Assembly: GCA_028551475.1 (NCBI GenBank) | Contig: CM052361.1 | Span: 12,221,501 to 12,285,500 of the forward strand | Length of the DNA stretch: 64,000 nucleotides | DNA from: Casuarina equisetifolia | Lineage: Eukaryota > Streptophyta > Magnoliopsida > Fagales > Casuarinaceae | Direction: 5' to 3' | Shown: positions 23,254 through 36,300 of the stretch, piece by piece | How the letters are laid out: each line of letters starts with the position of its first letter | Numbering within the stretch: position 1 is the first letter of the stretch | The notes under the pieces: generated by a model | Database searches by the model: none | Told to the model about the DNA's origin: nothing | The model's input: only the letters and a program-made list of their open reading frames with translations | Made by a program: the position numbers and the translations under genes

Positions 23254-26200
23254 TTATTTATTTGTGGTCTGATGTGAAGACTCTCCTACTTCAAAGACTG
23301 CTTGCAATCCAGTTTGTTCTTCCATTGATAAATAATTCTCGGGATCTAGTGCAAACATTAAAGAAGTTGCAAGTTGATCAAGCTCAACTTCTAATTCTTC
23401 TTCAAAGTATTGTCCAAACTCTCCACCAAAATGCTCTTCAGGTGGAGATGGATACTGACACGTGTGATATGGGTCATCGAAGATAGTGGTGGCAGATAGA
23501 ATGCTTTGCGTGAAACAGTCTATCATAGGATGATCCGTAGGATGGATTGGGGATGACTCTCCGGATGATGCAACTTCATTTGACGTGGAGGTTGATGAGG
23601 AATGATCTGAATTTTCAACTAAGCAATTTTCACTTTCAGGCCCCCGCAAACTTGGCATGTTAATGCCAAGTTTGTTACAAAGAGTTACAAAGGCACGTGT
23701 GGGAAGTGGCTTAGTGAAAATATCAGCTAGCTGCTCGGAAGAAGGCACATGAGCAGTGATTAGGGTTCCTTGTGCTACTTTTTCTCTCACAAAGTGATAA
23801 TCAACTTCAAGATGTTTTGATCTACTATGGAAGACAGGCTTGGTAGTAAGCTGCAAGGCTGGTAAATTGTCACTATGCAAGATAGTAGGGGCATATAGTC
23901 CAACCCCTAAGTGACGCAATAAATGGAGAATCCAGGTAATCTCTGCAGTGCCAGTAGCTAATGCTCGGTATTCAGCTTCAGTACAAGATCGAGAAACCGT
24001 TGATTGTCGCTTAGACATCCAGGAGATCAAATTGATTCCTAAAAAGATACAATAGCCTGAGGTTGACCTTCGAGAGTCATTACAGCCAGCATAATCTGCA
24101 TCAGTATAGCCATATAGAAGCATGGCACTATGTCGAAAGATTCGAATACCAAAATCAGTAGTACCATGGAGATAACGTAAAACACGTTTCAAATTGTGGA
24201 AGTCCTGATTTGTAGGATTGGCCATCTTTTGGCACAACTTGTTAACAGCAAAACTTAGGTCTGGCCGTGTCAGAGTCATGTACTGAAGAGCTCCCAATAT
24301 GCTTCTAAAGAATGAAGGTTGAGTACAAGGGAGAGTACCTTCATGCACTCGATGAGCTTTAACAGCCATAGGTGTTGTTAGAGGGCGACAATGTGTCATG
24401 CCAGCTCGAAGAAGGATGTCGTGTGCATATTGTTGCTGATTTAGAAGAAGACCTTCACCATCATGAATAACCTGTACTCCAAGAAAATAATGAAGAATTT
24501 CAAGATCCTTTATAGGAAAAGCTCGTCCCAGACTACTTATAAAATCTTCAACAGCTTTTGAAGAATTTCCAGTAATGATAAGATCGTCCACATATAAAAG
24601 CAACCAGACTTGGTTTCCATGGATATTGTAGATAAATAGGGAAGGATCAAAAGGAGAACAGAAAAATCCCTCACCCATCAAGAAATTAGATAGCTCGTCG
24701 AACCAAGCTCGTGGAGACTGCTTCAAACCATATAATGCTTTGTTCAATGAACAAATAAAATGAGGATAATGAGGATCCTGAAACCCAGGTGGTTGCTCCA
24801 TGTAAACTGGCTCAGATAACGTTCCATGCAGGAAAGCGTTATCAACGTCACATTGCCTAAGCACCCAACCTTGAGTGCATGAAAGCGCAAGAATGATTCT
24901 TATGGTTGTTGGTCTGACTACAGGGCTAAAGGTTTCTAAATAGTCAACACCCGACTCTTGATGAAACCCTTTAGCGACCAACCTTGCTTTTAGTCGTTCA
25001 AGGGTGCCACTTGCACTGATTTTGGGTTTGAAAACCCATTTACAGCCCACTACATTTATCCCAGGAAGACGTGGTACCAAAGACCATGTAGAATTTTTGG
25101 TAAGTGCAGCCATTTCAGCTTGCATGGCTGCAAACCAGCCAGGATTTTCTATAGCCTTTCGGATAGAGGTAGGAATTTCTGGAATGATAAGTGAGCTCGT
25201 GAGAGCATACCTGGGATTTAGTCGCCGAATACCAAGTTGACTTCTTGTGGTCATCTTGTGAGTCCTTACTGGTGAAAGATTGGTAGCTTGTTGCTGTAAT
25301 GAATGAGTTTCAGCACTTACTAACAGATCTGAAGCTGCTGGTTGGCTTAAAAATGGCTGTGTAACTGCAGTTTCTGCACTTACTGCAGAATCTGATGTTG
25401 CTGGTTTGCTTGAAGACAGCTGTGTAACTGCAGGATTTGAGCTACAAAGCTCATGAGGAACACTGCTGTCATTTCTGGTTTGCTTTTCTGAGTTGAGAGA
25501 AGGAATTGCGGAAGTATGGTGGTGCTGTGGTGAGGAGGAAGGTGGTTCTATTAATTCTTGCTGAGTTAGAACTTGTTGTACAGCAAGTGGAACAACATTT
25601 ACAGCTTGCTTTTGGGCTGTTTTTGAGTGTGAAGAAGGCTCAAAAGAGGATGTCTTTGACTGTAAAATAGCACACGGCTGGAAATGCAGTCTTGTGTGAG
25701 CTTTTGAGGTTGAAAATGGTGTGTTTAGGTTTATGTTACTGGGTGGTTTGTCTGAAGCTGGAGGTGGTGCATGAGGGAATGCAAGTTCTACATTTATACG
25801 TGAAAATGATGGAGTTATCAAAGTATGGCTGTCACCATCGTTTGCATGGATATTAAACGTGTCACTTCCTTGATCAACATTGCACCCACTTGTACGAGCG
25901 CTGGCAGGAGTTGATTCATCCTCCTGAAACCCATCCTCGTTGCATTCCACGTTAGGAGAGAGTGGATTAGAACTTAATGATGGTGCCTCGTTAAGTTCAT
26001 TTAAGAGGGGGATCTCTCTACCGTCATTTTGTTGTGGAAGATCCTCACATAATGCCGCATTGGACTCTGTTGCTGGTGAGTAGCTTTCCTTACTAATAGG
26101 GAATGATGGCTCTTGTAGCCAATCATTGAATTTTGAACCTCTTTCATCATGATATGTTGTCGGTTGGGACTGTCCATTCTTGGAATTTTCCTGTTTGAAA

Positions 26201-28464
26201 GGAAAAATGTTTTCTTCAAAAAGGACATGTCTGGAGATAAATATTTTACCTGATGGTGCGTGCAAGCATCTATATCCTTTATGGCGAGCACTGTAGCCAA
26301 TAAAGATACATGAAAGAGACTTGGCTGACAATTTATCAGTTAGAATAGTGCGAAGACATGGAAAGCATTGGGATCCAAAAACTCTGAATGAGGTATAGTC
26401 TGGAGGCTTGTGGTAAAGTAATTCATAAGAGGACTTGTTTTCCAAACTTGGTGATGGTAACCTGTTGATAACATAAACTGAAGTTAAGAAGGCCTCTACC
26501 CAATACTTCCTTGGCATGTTGGCTTGAATCAACATTGACCTTCCAAGTTCAACCACATGTCGATGTTTTCTTTCTGCAATTCCATTTTGCTGTGGAGTAT
26601 AAGGACATGAAAAATGATGTAGAATTCCATTTTCTTTTAAATATTGTTCCAATTCTTGACTGGAATATTCACCTCCATTATCTGAGTGCAAAATCTTGAT
26701 TTTCTTATCGAATTGTCTTTCAACCATAGCCTTGTATTCAGTGAAGATTTTGAAAAATTCAGATTTCTGCTTCATTGGGTATAGCCAAGTAAAACGTGTG
26801 CATTCATCTATTAACACCACATAGTAAAGAAATTTCTGGCAGGAGGGAATTGAGGCAGGTCCCCACAAGTCACTATGAATTATTTCAAATGGAATAGAGC
26901 TTTTATTTGATGATGATGAAAAAGGTAAGCGATGACTCTTGCTTAACATACAGACTGAACAAGATTCAGGTGGATCACCTTTAATGCTTATTTTTCCTTT
27001 GCTCTGAAGGAACTTCAAAATACGTAAATTAGAATGTCCAAGACGATGATGCCAAGTGCTCCCATCTGCTGTCTGCTGATGCTGTGAAAAGAAGGCTTTT
27101 ATTCTTTTATCAGGAAGAATGTAAAGATCTCCCCTTCTATGTCCTTTGAGGAGGATTTCCTGGTTGGTCAGATCCTTTACAACAAAAGAATTCTTGTTAA
27201 AGGTTACTTCACATGGATAATCATTGGTAAGTTTCGAGATGGATAACAGATTTTGTTTAATTTCTGGAACCACCAAGACTGATTTTAGTTGTAAAGGACT
27301 ATCATCCAGATCAATTGTACCAATATGAGTAATTGGTAGCTTTTGCCCATTCCCAACTAGGATCTTCCCTGATCCTTTATAACGAGTAAGAGAGGTAAGT
27401 TTACCTGCTGAGTCTACTATGTGAGCAGATGCTCCAGAATCTGCTACCCATTCAGGATTGTTACTCATGTTTTCATCAAGTTGGATTGAGGCCAGGGCTT
27501 TAGGTATGTTTCCAGATTGGAAAGTATGATCAAACCTTCTCCAACATGAGACTGCAGAGTGTCCGCGCCTTTCACAGATCTGACAGGTTAAAGTTGTGTC
27601 AGTGGGAAAAGTGGGATTGTTACCTGTTGATTTTGTAAACAAGTTTTGGGGTGCCACTTGAGTAGTGGCTGATGGCCTGTTGCCTGTTGCAGCGGGTCCA
27701 AAACCCTTTCCTTGGGAGGAAAAGGGTTGAGTTGTGCCTCTTCCTCTAGAGTATCCACGTCCTCCACGTCCTCCGCGTTGTGCTGTGAAGGCGATGTGGT
27801 CATTTGTAGTTGGTCGAACAATTGGTTTACAACGGACATGTCTAGCTTCATGAGCTTGTAGTTGAGAGATCACTACATTGAAGGTTGGAATAGGTGGTCG
27901 AAACATGGCATCCTTAAAGGATTCATAATCTTGACCTAGACTTTCCAAAAGGCGAAAGGTCTTTGCTGAGTCTGTCATCGGTTTGCCTATGGAGCTGAGC
28001 TGATTAAGCAATCCTTTAAATTCAGAAAGGAAAGTAGACAGAGTTTTACCTTCTCTTCTTAGATTGTTCAGTTGAGATAAAAGCTCAAATTCTCGGGTTT
28101 CTGTCTTTTGAGCAAAATGATTTGCTAATTCTTCCCATACCTGGGCTGCAGTTGTCAGCTCAAAAATATGCCCCATGGCTTCTTCTGAGAGGGTGCTGAT
28201 AATCCAGGATTTAACCAGCGCATCACTTTGCATCCAGGATTCATATGTTGGGTTTAGCTCTTGGCTGTCACCCACATGTTCAGCTGGACACGGAATAGAC
28301 CCATCAATAAACCCAGTGAGTTTCTGGGTTAGGCAGAGAGATTTCATCTGCGTCATCCAAGAAAGATAGTTTCCTTCTGTGAGTTTAATAGTGACAAAGT
28401 TGCTCACATTAACAGAGTTGGGAAACGGAAAGACATTGGAGGTTTTGGAATTTTTCTGAGCCAT
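23254..28464 (-). CDS. Copia gag-pol polyprotein (1,736 codons), running into the 3' LTR
   Basis: Single open frame for Gag, protease, integrase, reverse transcriptase and RNase H of a copia element. Visible along the protein: Gag domain from residue 1, Gly/Arg-rich stretch near 230-245, CCHC knuckle CQICERRGHSAVSC near 293, protease DSGAS near 337, integrase zinc-binding HHRLGHSN near 471 with DDE-region motifs LHSDNGGEY near 590 and PQQNGIAERKH, a long Ser/Pro-rich linker (about 780-1120), RT catalytic YVDD near 1290, and RNase H GYTDADYAG near 1450. The usual pol end (TKPLP...LRG) comes near 1608. The frame then continues across the polypurine tract into the LTR for about 128 acidic codons. 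It starts 28 nt inside the primer binding site. No stops or shifts; probably active or recently so. Confidence 0.96.
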   Translation of the reverse strand: MAQKNSKTSNVFPFPNSVNVSNFVTIKLTEGNYLSWMTQMKSLCLTQKLTGFIDGSIPCPAEHVGDSQELNPTYESWMQSDALVKSWIISTLSEEAMGHIFELTTAAQVWEELANHFAQKTETREFELLSQLNNLRREGKTLSTFLSEFKGLLNQLSSIGKPMTDSAKTFRLLESLGQDYESFKDAMFRPPIPTFNVVISQLQAHEARHVRCKPIVRPTTNDHIAFTAQRGGRGGRGYSRGRGTTQPFSSQGKGFGPAATGNRPSATTQVAPQNLFTKSTGNNPTFPTDTTLTCQICERRGHSAVSCWRRFDHTFQSGNIPKALASIQLDENMSNNPEWVADSGASAHIVDSAGKLTSLTRYKGSGKILVGNGQKLPITHIGTIDLDDSPLQLKSVLVVPEIKQNLLSISKLTNDYPCEVTFNKNSFVVKDLTNQEILLKGHRRGDLYILPDKRIKAFFSQHQQTADGSTWHHRLGHSNLRILKFLQSKGKISIKGDPPESCSVCMLSKSHRLPFSSSSNKSSIPFEIIHSDLWGPASIPSCQKFLYYVVLIDECTRFTWLYPMKQKSEFFKIFTEYKAMVERQFDKKIKILHSDNGGEYSSQELEQYLKENGILHHFSCPYTPQQNGIAERKHRHVVELGRSMLIQANMPRKYWVEAFLTSVYVINRLPSPSLENKSSYELLYHKPPDYTSFRVFGSQCFPCLRTILTDKLSAKSLSCIFIGYSARHKGYRCLHAPSGKIFISRHVLFEENIFPFKQENSKNGQSQPTTYHDERGSKFNDWLQEPSFPISKESYSPATESNAALCEDLPQQNDGREIPLLNELNEAPSLSSNPLSPNVECNEDGFQEDESTPASARTSGCNVDQGSDTFNIHANDGDSHTLITPSFSRINVELAFPHAPPPASDKPPSNINLNTPFSTSKAHTRLHFQPCAILQSKTSSFEPSSHSKTAQKQAVNVVPLAVQQVLTQQELIEPPSSSPQHHHTSAIPSLNSEKQTRNDSSVPHELCSSNPAVTQLSSSKPATSDSAVSAETAVTQPFLSQPAASDLLVSAETHSLQQQATNLSPVRTHKMTTRSQLGIRRLNPRYALTSSLIIPEIPTSIRKAIENPGWFAAMQAEMAALTKNSTWSLVPRLPGINVVGCKWVFKPKISASGTLERLKARLVAKGFHQESGVDYLETFSPVVRPTTIRIILALSCTQGWVLRQCDVDNAFLHGTLSEPVYMEQPPGFQDPHYPHFICSLNKALYGLKQSPRAWFDELSNFLMGEGFFCSPFDPSLFIYNIHGNQVWLLLYVDDLIITGNSSKAVEDFISSLGRAFPIKDLEILHYFLGVQVIHDGEGLLLNQQQYAHDILLRAGMTHCRPLTTPMAVKAHRVHEGTLPCTQPSFFRSILGALQYMTLTRPDLSFAVNKLCQKMANPTNQDFHNLKRVLRYLHGTTDFGIRIFRHSAMLLYGYTDADYAGCNDSRRSTSGYCIFLGINLISWMSKRQSTVSRSCTEAEYRALATGTAEITWILHLLRHLGVGLYAPTILHSDNLPALQLTTKPVFHSRSKHLEVDYHFVREKVAQGTLITAHVPSSEQLADIFTKPLPTRAFVTLCNKLGINMPSLRGPESENCLVENSDHSSSTSTSNEVASSGESSPIHPTDHPMIDCFTQSILSATTIFDDPYHTCQYPSPPEEHFGGEFGQYFEEELEVELDQLATSLMFALDPENYLSMEEQTGLQAVFEVGESSHQTTNK
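23639..23649 (-). other. Polypurine-like tract next to the 3' LTR
   Basis: In element orientation a G-rich stretch (GCGGGGGCC) directly precedes the TG start of the LTR, where plus-strand DNA priming is expected. It is part of the coding frame here (codons for Arg-Gly-Pro). Confidence 0.75.
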
Positions 28465-28492
28465 AAGTGGTATGTCAAGAGGTCCTGATCAA

Positions 28493-28507
28493 ACTGCTTT
28501 GATACCA
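28493..28507 (-). other. Primer binding site (tRNA-iMet type)
   Basis: In element orientation TGGTATCAAAGCAGT lies immediately after the 5' LTR. It differs at one base from the TGGTATCAGAGC complement of initiator-methionine tRNA used by most copia elements. Confidence 0.9.
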
Positions 28508-28681
28508 AGAAGAAATTTGAAGTTTGATGGAAAAAACTAGTGAGAAGCTTAGAACACGAAAAAGAGCTTGGTAGAGCTCGTGTAGAGATGGGCTTCTTTA
28601 CTACAAACAAAAAGGATACAGAATTGATAACACTGAAAAGAGAGCTAGTGTTTTCCACAACGAGACCCTCTGCTTGTTGCC

Positions 28682-28689
28682 TATTTATA
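28682..28689 (-). promoter_or_regulatory. TATA box of the 5' LTR
   Basis: TATAAATA on the minus strand, about 175 bp upstream of the primer binding site. This is the likely core promoter of the element. The U3 coding sequence lies upstream of it, so the genomic RNA would carry that sequence only at its 3' end. Confidence 0.65.
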
Positions 28690-28839
28690 CACAAAAAAGG
28701 CATCATGACTAACTTACTTTCTTACAACCCACTTGCAAAACGAATAATCAAGACAAGACATTTAACTGACTACAAATAAGATAATGTACAAAGAAACAAG
28801 GTAGGGAGAGGAACGTGTAGATAAGGTGGGTCCCTTTCT

Positions 28840-29754
28840 CTAACTTCTTTGCCCATCATGACGAGTGGAGCCCACAGACTCATTATCAGAACATGCATTC
28901 AGCTCGTTACTTCCTCCATTCATGGTTCCTAGCTCATTTCTCATCAACGCCACTTGCTCCTCTTCATTAAGAAAACCTGACACAAAATCAGTATCTTGCA
29001 GTTCCAAATCAAGTAGAACATTGCAGGGATCATCTAATGGACCAAAGGAAGATAAAGGTCTTTGTACTTCGTGGTCCATAAGATGATGGTTAGCAACTAC
29101 ATCCATTCCCAAGGTGTGGAACATCGGGTAATCTAAAACCTGTAGTGGCGGATATTCTAATACTGCCTCCAGACCTTCTGTATTGGGCAAGTCCATTTCA
29201 TAATTGCTAACGGGTTGGAACCCATCAAGATCATTAGGATTCATGTCTTGCAAAGGAGGAGAGAGAGGTTCCACCTTAATATTAACACTCGGTGCTAAGC
29301 TTGAATTCTGAAACAAGTTTCTGGTGGGTCCATTATCAAAAGGCCACACCGAACATGGTTCCTGATAGTTTGTTTATTTGTGGTCTGATGTGAAGACTCT
29401 CCTACTTCAAAGACTGCTTGCAATCCAGTTTGTTCTTCCATTGATAAATAATTTTCGGGATCTAGTGCAAACATTAAAGAAGTTGCAAGTTGATCAAGCT
29501 CAACTTCTAATTCTTCTTCAAAGTATTGTCCAAACTCTCCACCAAAATGCTCTTCAGGTGGAGATGGATACTGACACGTGTGATATGGGTCATCGAAGAT
29601 AGTGGTGGCAGATAGAATGCTTTGAGTGAAACAGTCTATCATAGGATGATCCGTAGGATGGATTGGGGATGACTCTCCGGATGATGCAACTTCATTTGAC
29701 GTGGAGGTTGATGAGGAATGATCTGAATTTTCAACTAAGCAATTTTCACTTTCA
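28840..29754 (-). pseudogene. U3 coding sequence of the 5' LTR, frameshifted copy
   Basis: Counterpart of the acidic coding sequence in the 3' LTR, about 300 codons in two parts. The first part is open from the LTR edge (29754) and would begin ESENCLVENSDHSSS. At about 29364 one base is missing relative to the other copy, so the frames are out of register; the second part (29349-28840) keeps the IKVEPLSPP motif. Here the codon matching the 3' LTR stop is sense (CAA), which suggests that the ancestral sequence was one continuous frame. Confidence 0.5.
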
Positions 29755-29759
29755 AGATG
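29755..29759. repeat. Target-site duplication AGATG, right copy
   Basis: Matches 22386-22390 exactly and adjoins the TG end of the LTR. Confidence 0.92.
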
Positions 29760-29994
29760 AAGTACTGTAACTTCGGTGACGTAAAAGAGAGACAAAGAAA
29801 AGGTGGCCTAAGATGAGAGAAAGAGAGATGGAAAGATGTGGCTGTGGCTTTGGTGATGTAGAAGTAGGAGGAAAAAGACACACATACACACATACGCACA
29901 CAGAATATTCTGGAGAGACAATGACAGATTTTGAAGTGAAAACGCTGTTTAAGGAACCAAGGATAAGAAAGTTAAGGATGCAAAAGAGAGACAA
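29755..29994 (-). pseudogene. N-terminal side of the host frame interrupted by the copia insertion
   Basis: Eighty open codons on the minus strand that run up to the insertion site and meet a TGA formed by the last target base and the LTR start. The last residues (RHRSYSTSS) are in phase with the Ser/Lys-rich half at 22194-22385. The upstream part is hydrophobic and includes a repeat-like (GTGTAT)-rich stretch, so the real exon may start later, for instance after the TTAG near 29805. Product unknown. Confidence 0.35.
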
Positions 29995-30845
29995 AAGCAG
30001 ATAACTTTGCTGTGTGAAACTAGGTTATGATTTTTTTTGAAAATAATGCATGTTTGTAAAACACGTGATGAGACTCGACTGAAAATAGTTCGCATGGCGT
30101 GGCTTCTTTCATTTTCGTAAGAAAGAAAGTATGGAGTTGGACTAGTTACTCGTGTTTTTTTGTTTTCTAAACTTATGCTCCTTTTTATCAAAGAGAGTAG
30201 CAAAAGACGTAGCTTAGCGAAACTGGTTGGTTCGTCTTCTTCTAATCACTCACCGCCTTAATAATTGATGGACATTACCATCAGAAGATAAAACTACAAA
30301 GGTCAGAATCAAAACAAAATTTGTACTCGAATTCATCGAATCGTAATGTCATCAGGCCCACAGAATTACGGAGCTTAGGGCGCAGTATGGCAACGCCCAA
30401 TAAGTGAAAGATATAGTGGAACCAAGGGCCGTCCAGGTCAGGCCGAGTCTACTGGATAAGGCTTGCAGACCCGAGGCGTGTCTGATGAAGTTTGGGTTCA
30501 GATTCATCCACCAATCTTCGCTTTGCCGAAAAAAGAAGAAGTCGCCAGTAGGATCTGGAATTTCCACGGGACCAGACAAGGCAAGCACACATGATTAATC
30601 CACGCCATTCCACTACGAGCGGAGGCGCTGTGGGATTCGAGCCACACCCGTCCATACGTGGCAGCACGCAGTTGACAACTCCGCTTCCGTCCTTCGCGTA
30701 TTCAAGGCAGAGTAACCGAACGAGCTTAGTCAAGCGTAATCCCAGCCGTTCGGCGACCAGCCTATCGTCGCCCTGCGATTAAAATAATCCAACGGTTGAA
30801 AAAGAATGCCAGAACCTTCTTTGTCCGCGTGTCCTACCCCACTCC
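29995..30845. other. Upstream region of the ascorbate peroxidase gene
   Basis: No supported gene. Overlapping short frames on both strands (30352-30790) are chance frames in locally GC-richer DNA. The region probably includes the APX promoter. Confidence 0.5.
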
Positions 30846-30853
30846 TTATATAT
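30846..30853 (+). promoter_or_regulatory. Putative TATA box of the ascorbate peroxidase gene
   Basis: TTATATAT in CTCCTTATATATCAGC lies about 530 bp upstream of the ATG. A likely 5' UTR exon follows. A 5' UTR intron would run from about GTTTGT at 30924 to the CAG at about 31338-31340, as is usual for cytosolic APX genes. The exact UTR splice sites are inferred. Confidence 0.5.
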
Positions 30854-31379
30854 CAGCTCACTGTCTACACAGCGCCTTGTGCTCTGCTCGTGGCGTTTCC
30901 GTGGTTTCTTGTGGGTGATCCAAGGTTTGTATGTTTTTGGATCTATGAGTTAATTATTTTAGTCCGATCGTCTAGTTTTCCGATCTTCCGGCTACGTTTG
31001 GCCACCAAGACGGAGGAGGAAAAGTATAAGAATCACTCATTACGAAATTTTTTGCACTCACTTGGTTAAGCGTGAACCGGAGACGTAGCTAGAATTTGTT
31101 GTTTATATTTATTGGCTGGAAAGTGAATTTTATTATACATGTTTCAAGTTCTATTCTAAATTATGACCGTGTTTTACACACTTGATACTGGGGCTTGAAC
31201 GATCAGATGTCTTTTAGATTGCTGCCTACTTTTTTCTTATTGGCTAAACGGATGGATAAAAGTGAGCATGATTCGTGTACTTTTCTTTTTAATCTCATCG
31301 GTGTGGATTTGTTTCTTATATTATAGTCTTGCTCGTACAGACGTGATCGTTTGTTCGAAGATCGAAGCAAATCGTCTCT

Positions 31380-35108
<3,729 letters not shown>

Positions 35109-36300
35109 AGTGTGGACAGTTGGAATGCGGCACCATTGGAGTGTCTGGTCTGGAGATTGGTGTCTGTATATTTGGATGTTTGTGTGCTTTGATTTTGGCT
35201 TCTTGTTTTCTTGTGATTAGTGTCTGTAATGTTGTTGATACGCAAAACTACCCCTGCTTGGTGTCTGCTGTCTTCCCTTGGGCTAACATTTATGAGTCAC
35301 ATGCCCCGACAAAAACATCTTACGTGTTGGCCATCCAAATATATGTAGTTGCGCTTTGTTTTGCTTCCTTCATTTTTAGTTTTTTGTCTTTATTTTTTTA
35401 TTTATAAAGAAGCTTCTTCCATTCCTGGCCTACCGTAGGTAGGGGGTCGTAGGTTAGTCATTCTAACAAGGAGAGAAGGCATGACCCAACTAGAAAAGAT
35501 AGCTGGGTGTAATTAACGAATTACTACTTCGGCTGAAATATCTGGGGGTGAGAAGAATAGAGTGAATCATCTACCACTCATTCTGAAGTCACACGTGCAA
35601 CGACGGATCTAGAAGGCGTTCTTGCAAGAAAAGACGTGGGGAAGAACAAGGAAGTCTGAAGGAGGATCCTTAAGAGGAATTTTTAACATTTCAAATCCCC
35701 GCACGATCTCAAATGGTGGCTTTTGAGATAGTGTTATGCGGACACGACGGATGGAAACTAGATCTAAAGCAAATCTTTAGGTCGATGTTCAGACAATCTT
35801 CTTGGCTGACCTAAGGAGCAGATCCTAGACCTTGCAACGGGGAAAGCAGGAAAAGCCATTACGGCGGAAAAGACAAGTACAAGAAGCCTACTCAAAACCT
35901 ATGGGGATAGATGGCTTGATGTGGCACCCGCATATTCGAATAGATGGCTTAACGTGGTAATCAAGTGGTTGCTGACAATCGACCACTTTAGGTTAGAGAC
36001 TACTTAGACTCTCTCTATTTGCCTATCGGCAACACAATAGCATTGTTCTCCTTCAAGCTCACGGGGTCAGCAAATTTTGCCATAGGGAAGCCAGACGATA
36101 AAGATTTCACCATCAGTCATGTCCATGCGTTTTGGGTATATGACCTCATCAATGAACTTGGCTTGATTTGGCAAAGAAGGGAGCCCGCCTCGTCTTATTT
36201 TAGCCGCCTTTGATAGCTCTAGGATGAATATGCTATTCTGGTACAGCTAGCGCTGCCACAAATGTCGCAGTTGAAGCCCTAAATATCAATTTTTAGGATG
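35109..36300. other. APX 3' UTR and intergenic DNA
   Basis: The APX 3' UTR occupies the first few hundred bases. After that the DNA is unannotatable. A short duplication of GATAGATGGCTTRAYGTGG occurs near 35915 and 35940. The open frame 36019-36213 has no motif I know. Confidence 0.45.

Larger units (their letters stand above)
22391..23638 (-). repeat. 3' LTR of the copia element, 1,248 bp
   Basis: In element orientation it starts TGAAAGTG at 23638 and ends CTTCT (or CTTC) at 22391, so the outer ends are not the usual TG...CA. The long U3 holds acidic coding sequence (23637-22723). It is followed by the core promoter with TATAAATA at 22572-22565 and a roughly 150-bp R-U5 region. It is nearly identical to 28508-29754. 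Confidence 0.95.
22391..29754 (-). mobile_element. Intact, recent Ty1/copia LTR retrotransposon
   Basis: Complete 7,364-bp element on the minus strand. It has near-identical LTRs (22391-23638 and 28508-29754), a 5-bp target duplication AGATG, a tRNA-iMet-like primer binding site next to the upstream LTR, a polypurine-like tract next to the downstream LTR and an uninterrupted gag-pol frame. By eye the LTRs differ by about six substitutions and one 1-bp indel in 1,248 bp, so insertion is recent on an evolutionary scale. The LTRs are unusually long for this kind of copia element because U3 carries about 300 codons of extra coding sequence. The Gag N-terminus suggests the Ale/Retrofit group, without certainty. 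All parts needed for transposition appear present. Confidence 0.96.
28508..29754 (-). repeat. 5' LTR of the copia element, 1,247 bp
   Basis: Carries the promoter for the genomic RNA. The TATAAATA box is at 28689-28682 in element orientation, leaving about 150 bp of R-U5 before the primer binding site. The U3 coding sequence is present here too, but a 1-bp deletion relative to the 3' LTR (near 29364) shifts the frame between its first part (from 29754) and second part (to 28840). The second part stays open from 29349. Confidence 0.95.

Noticed and set aside
28404-28706. Minus-strand 100-codon frame from R-U5 into gag
   Set aside because: It crosses the primer binding site and overlaps the gag start in another frame, so it is a chance leader frame.
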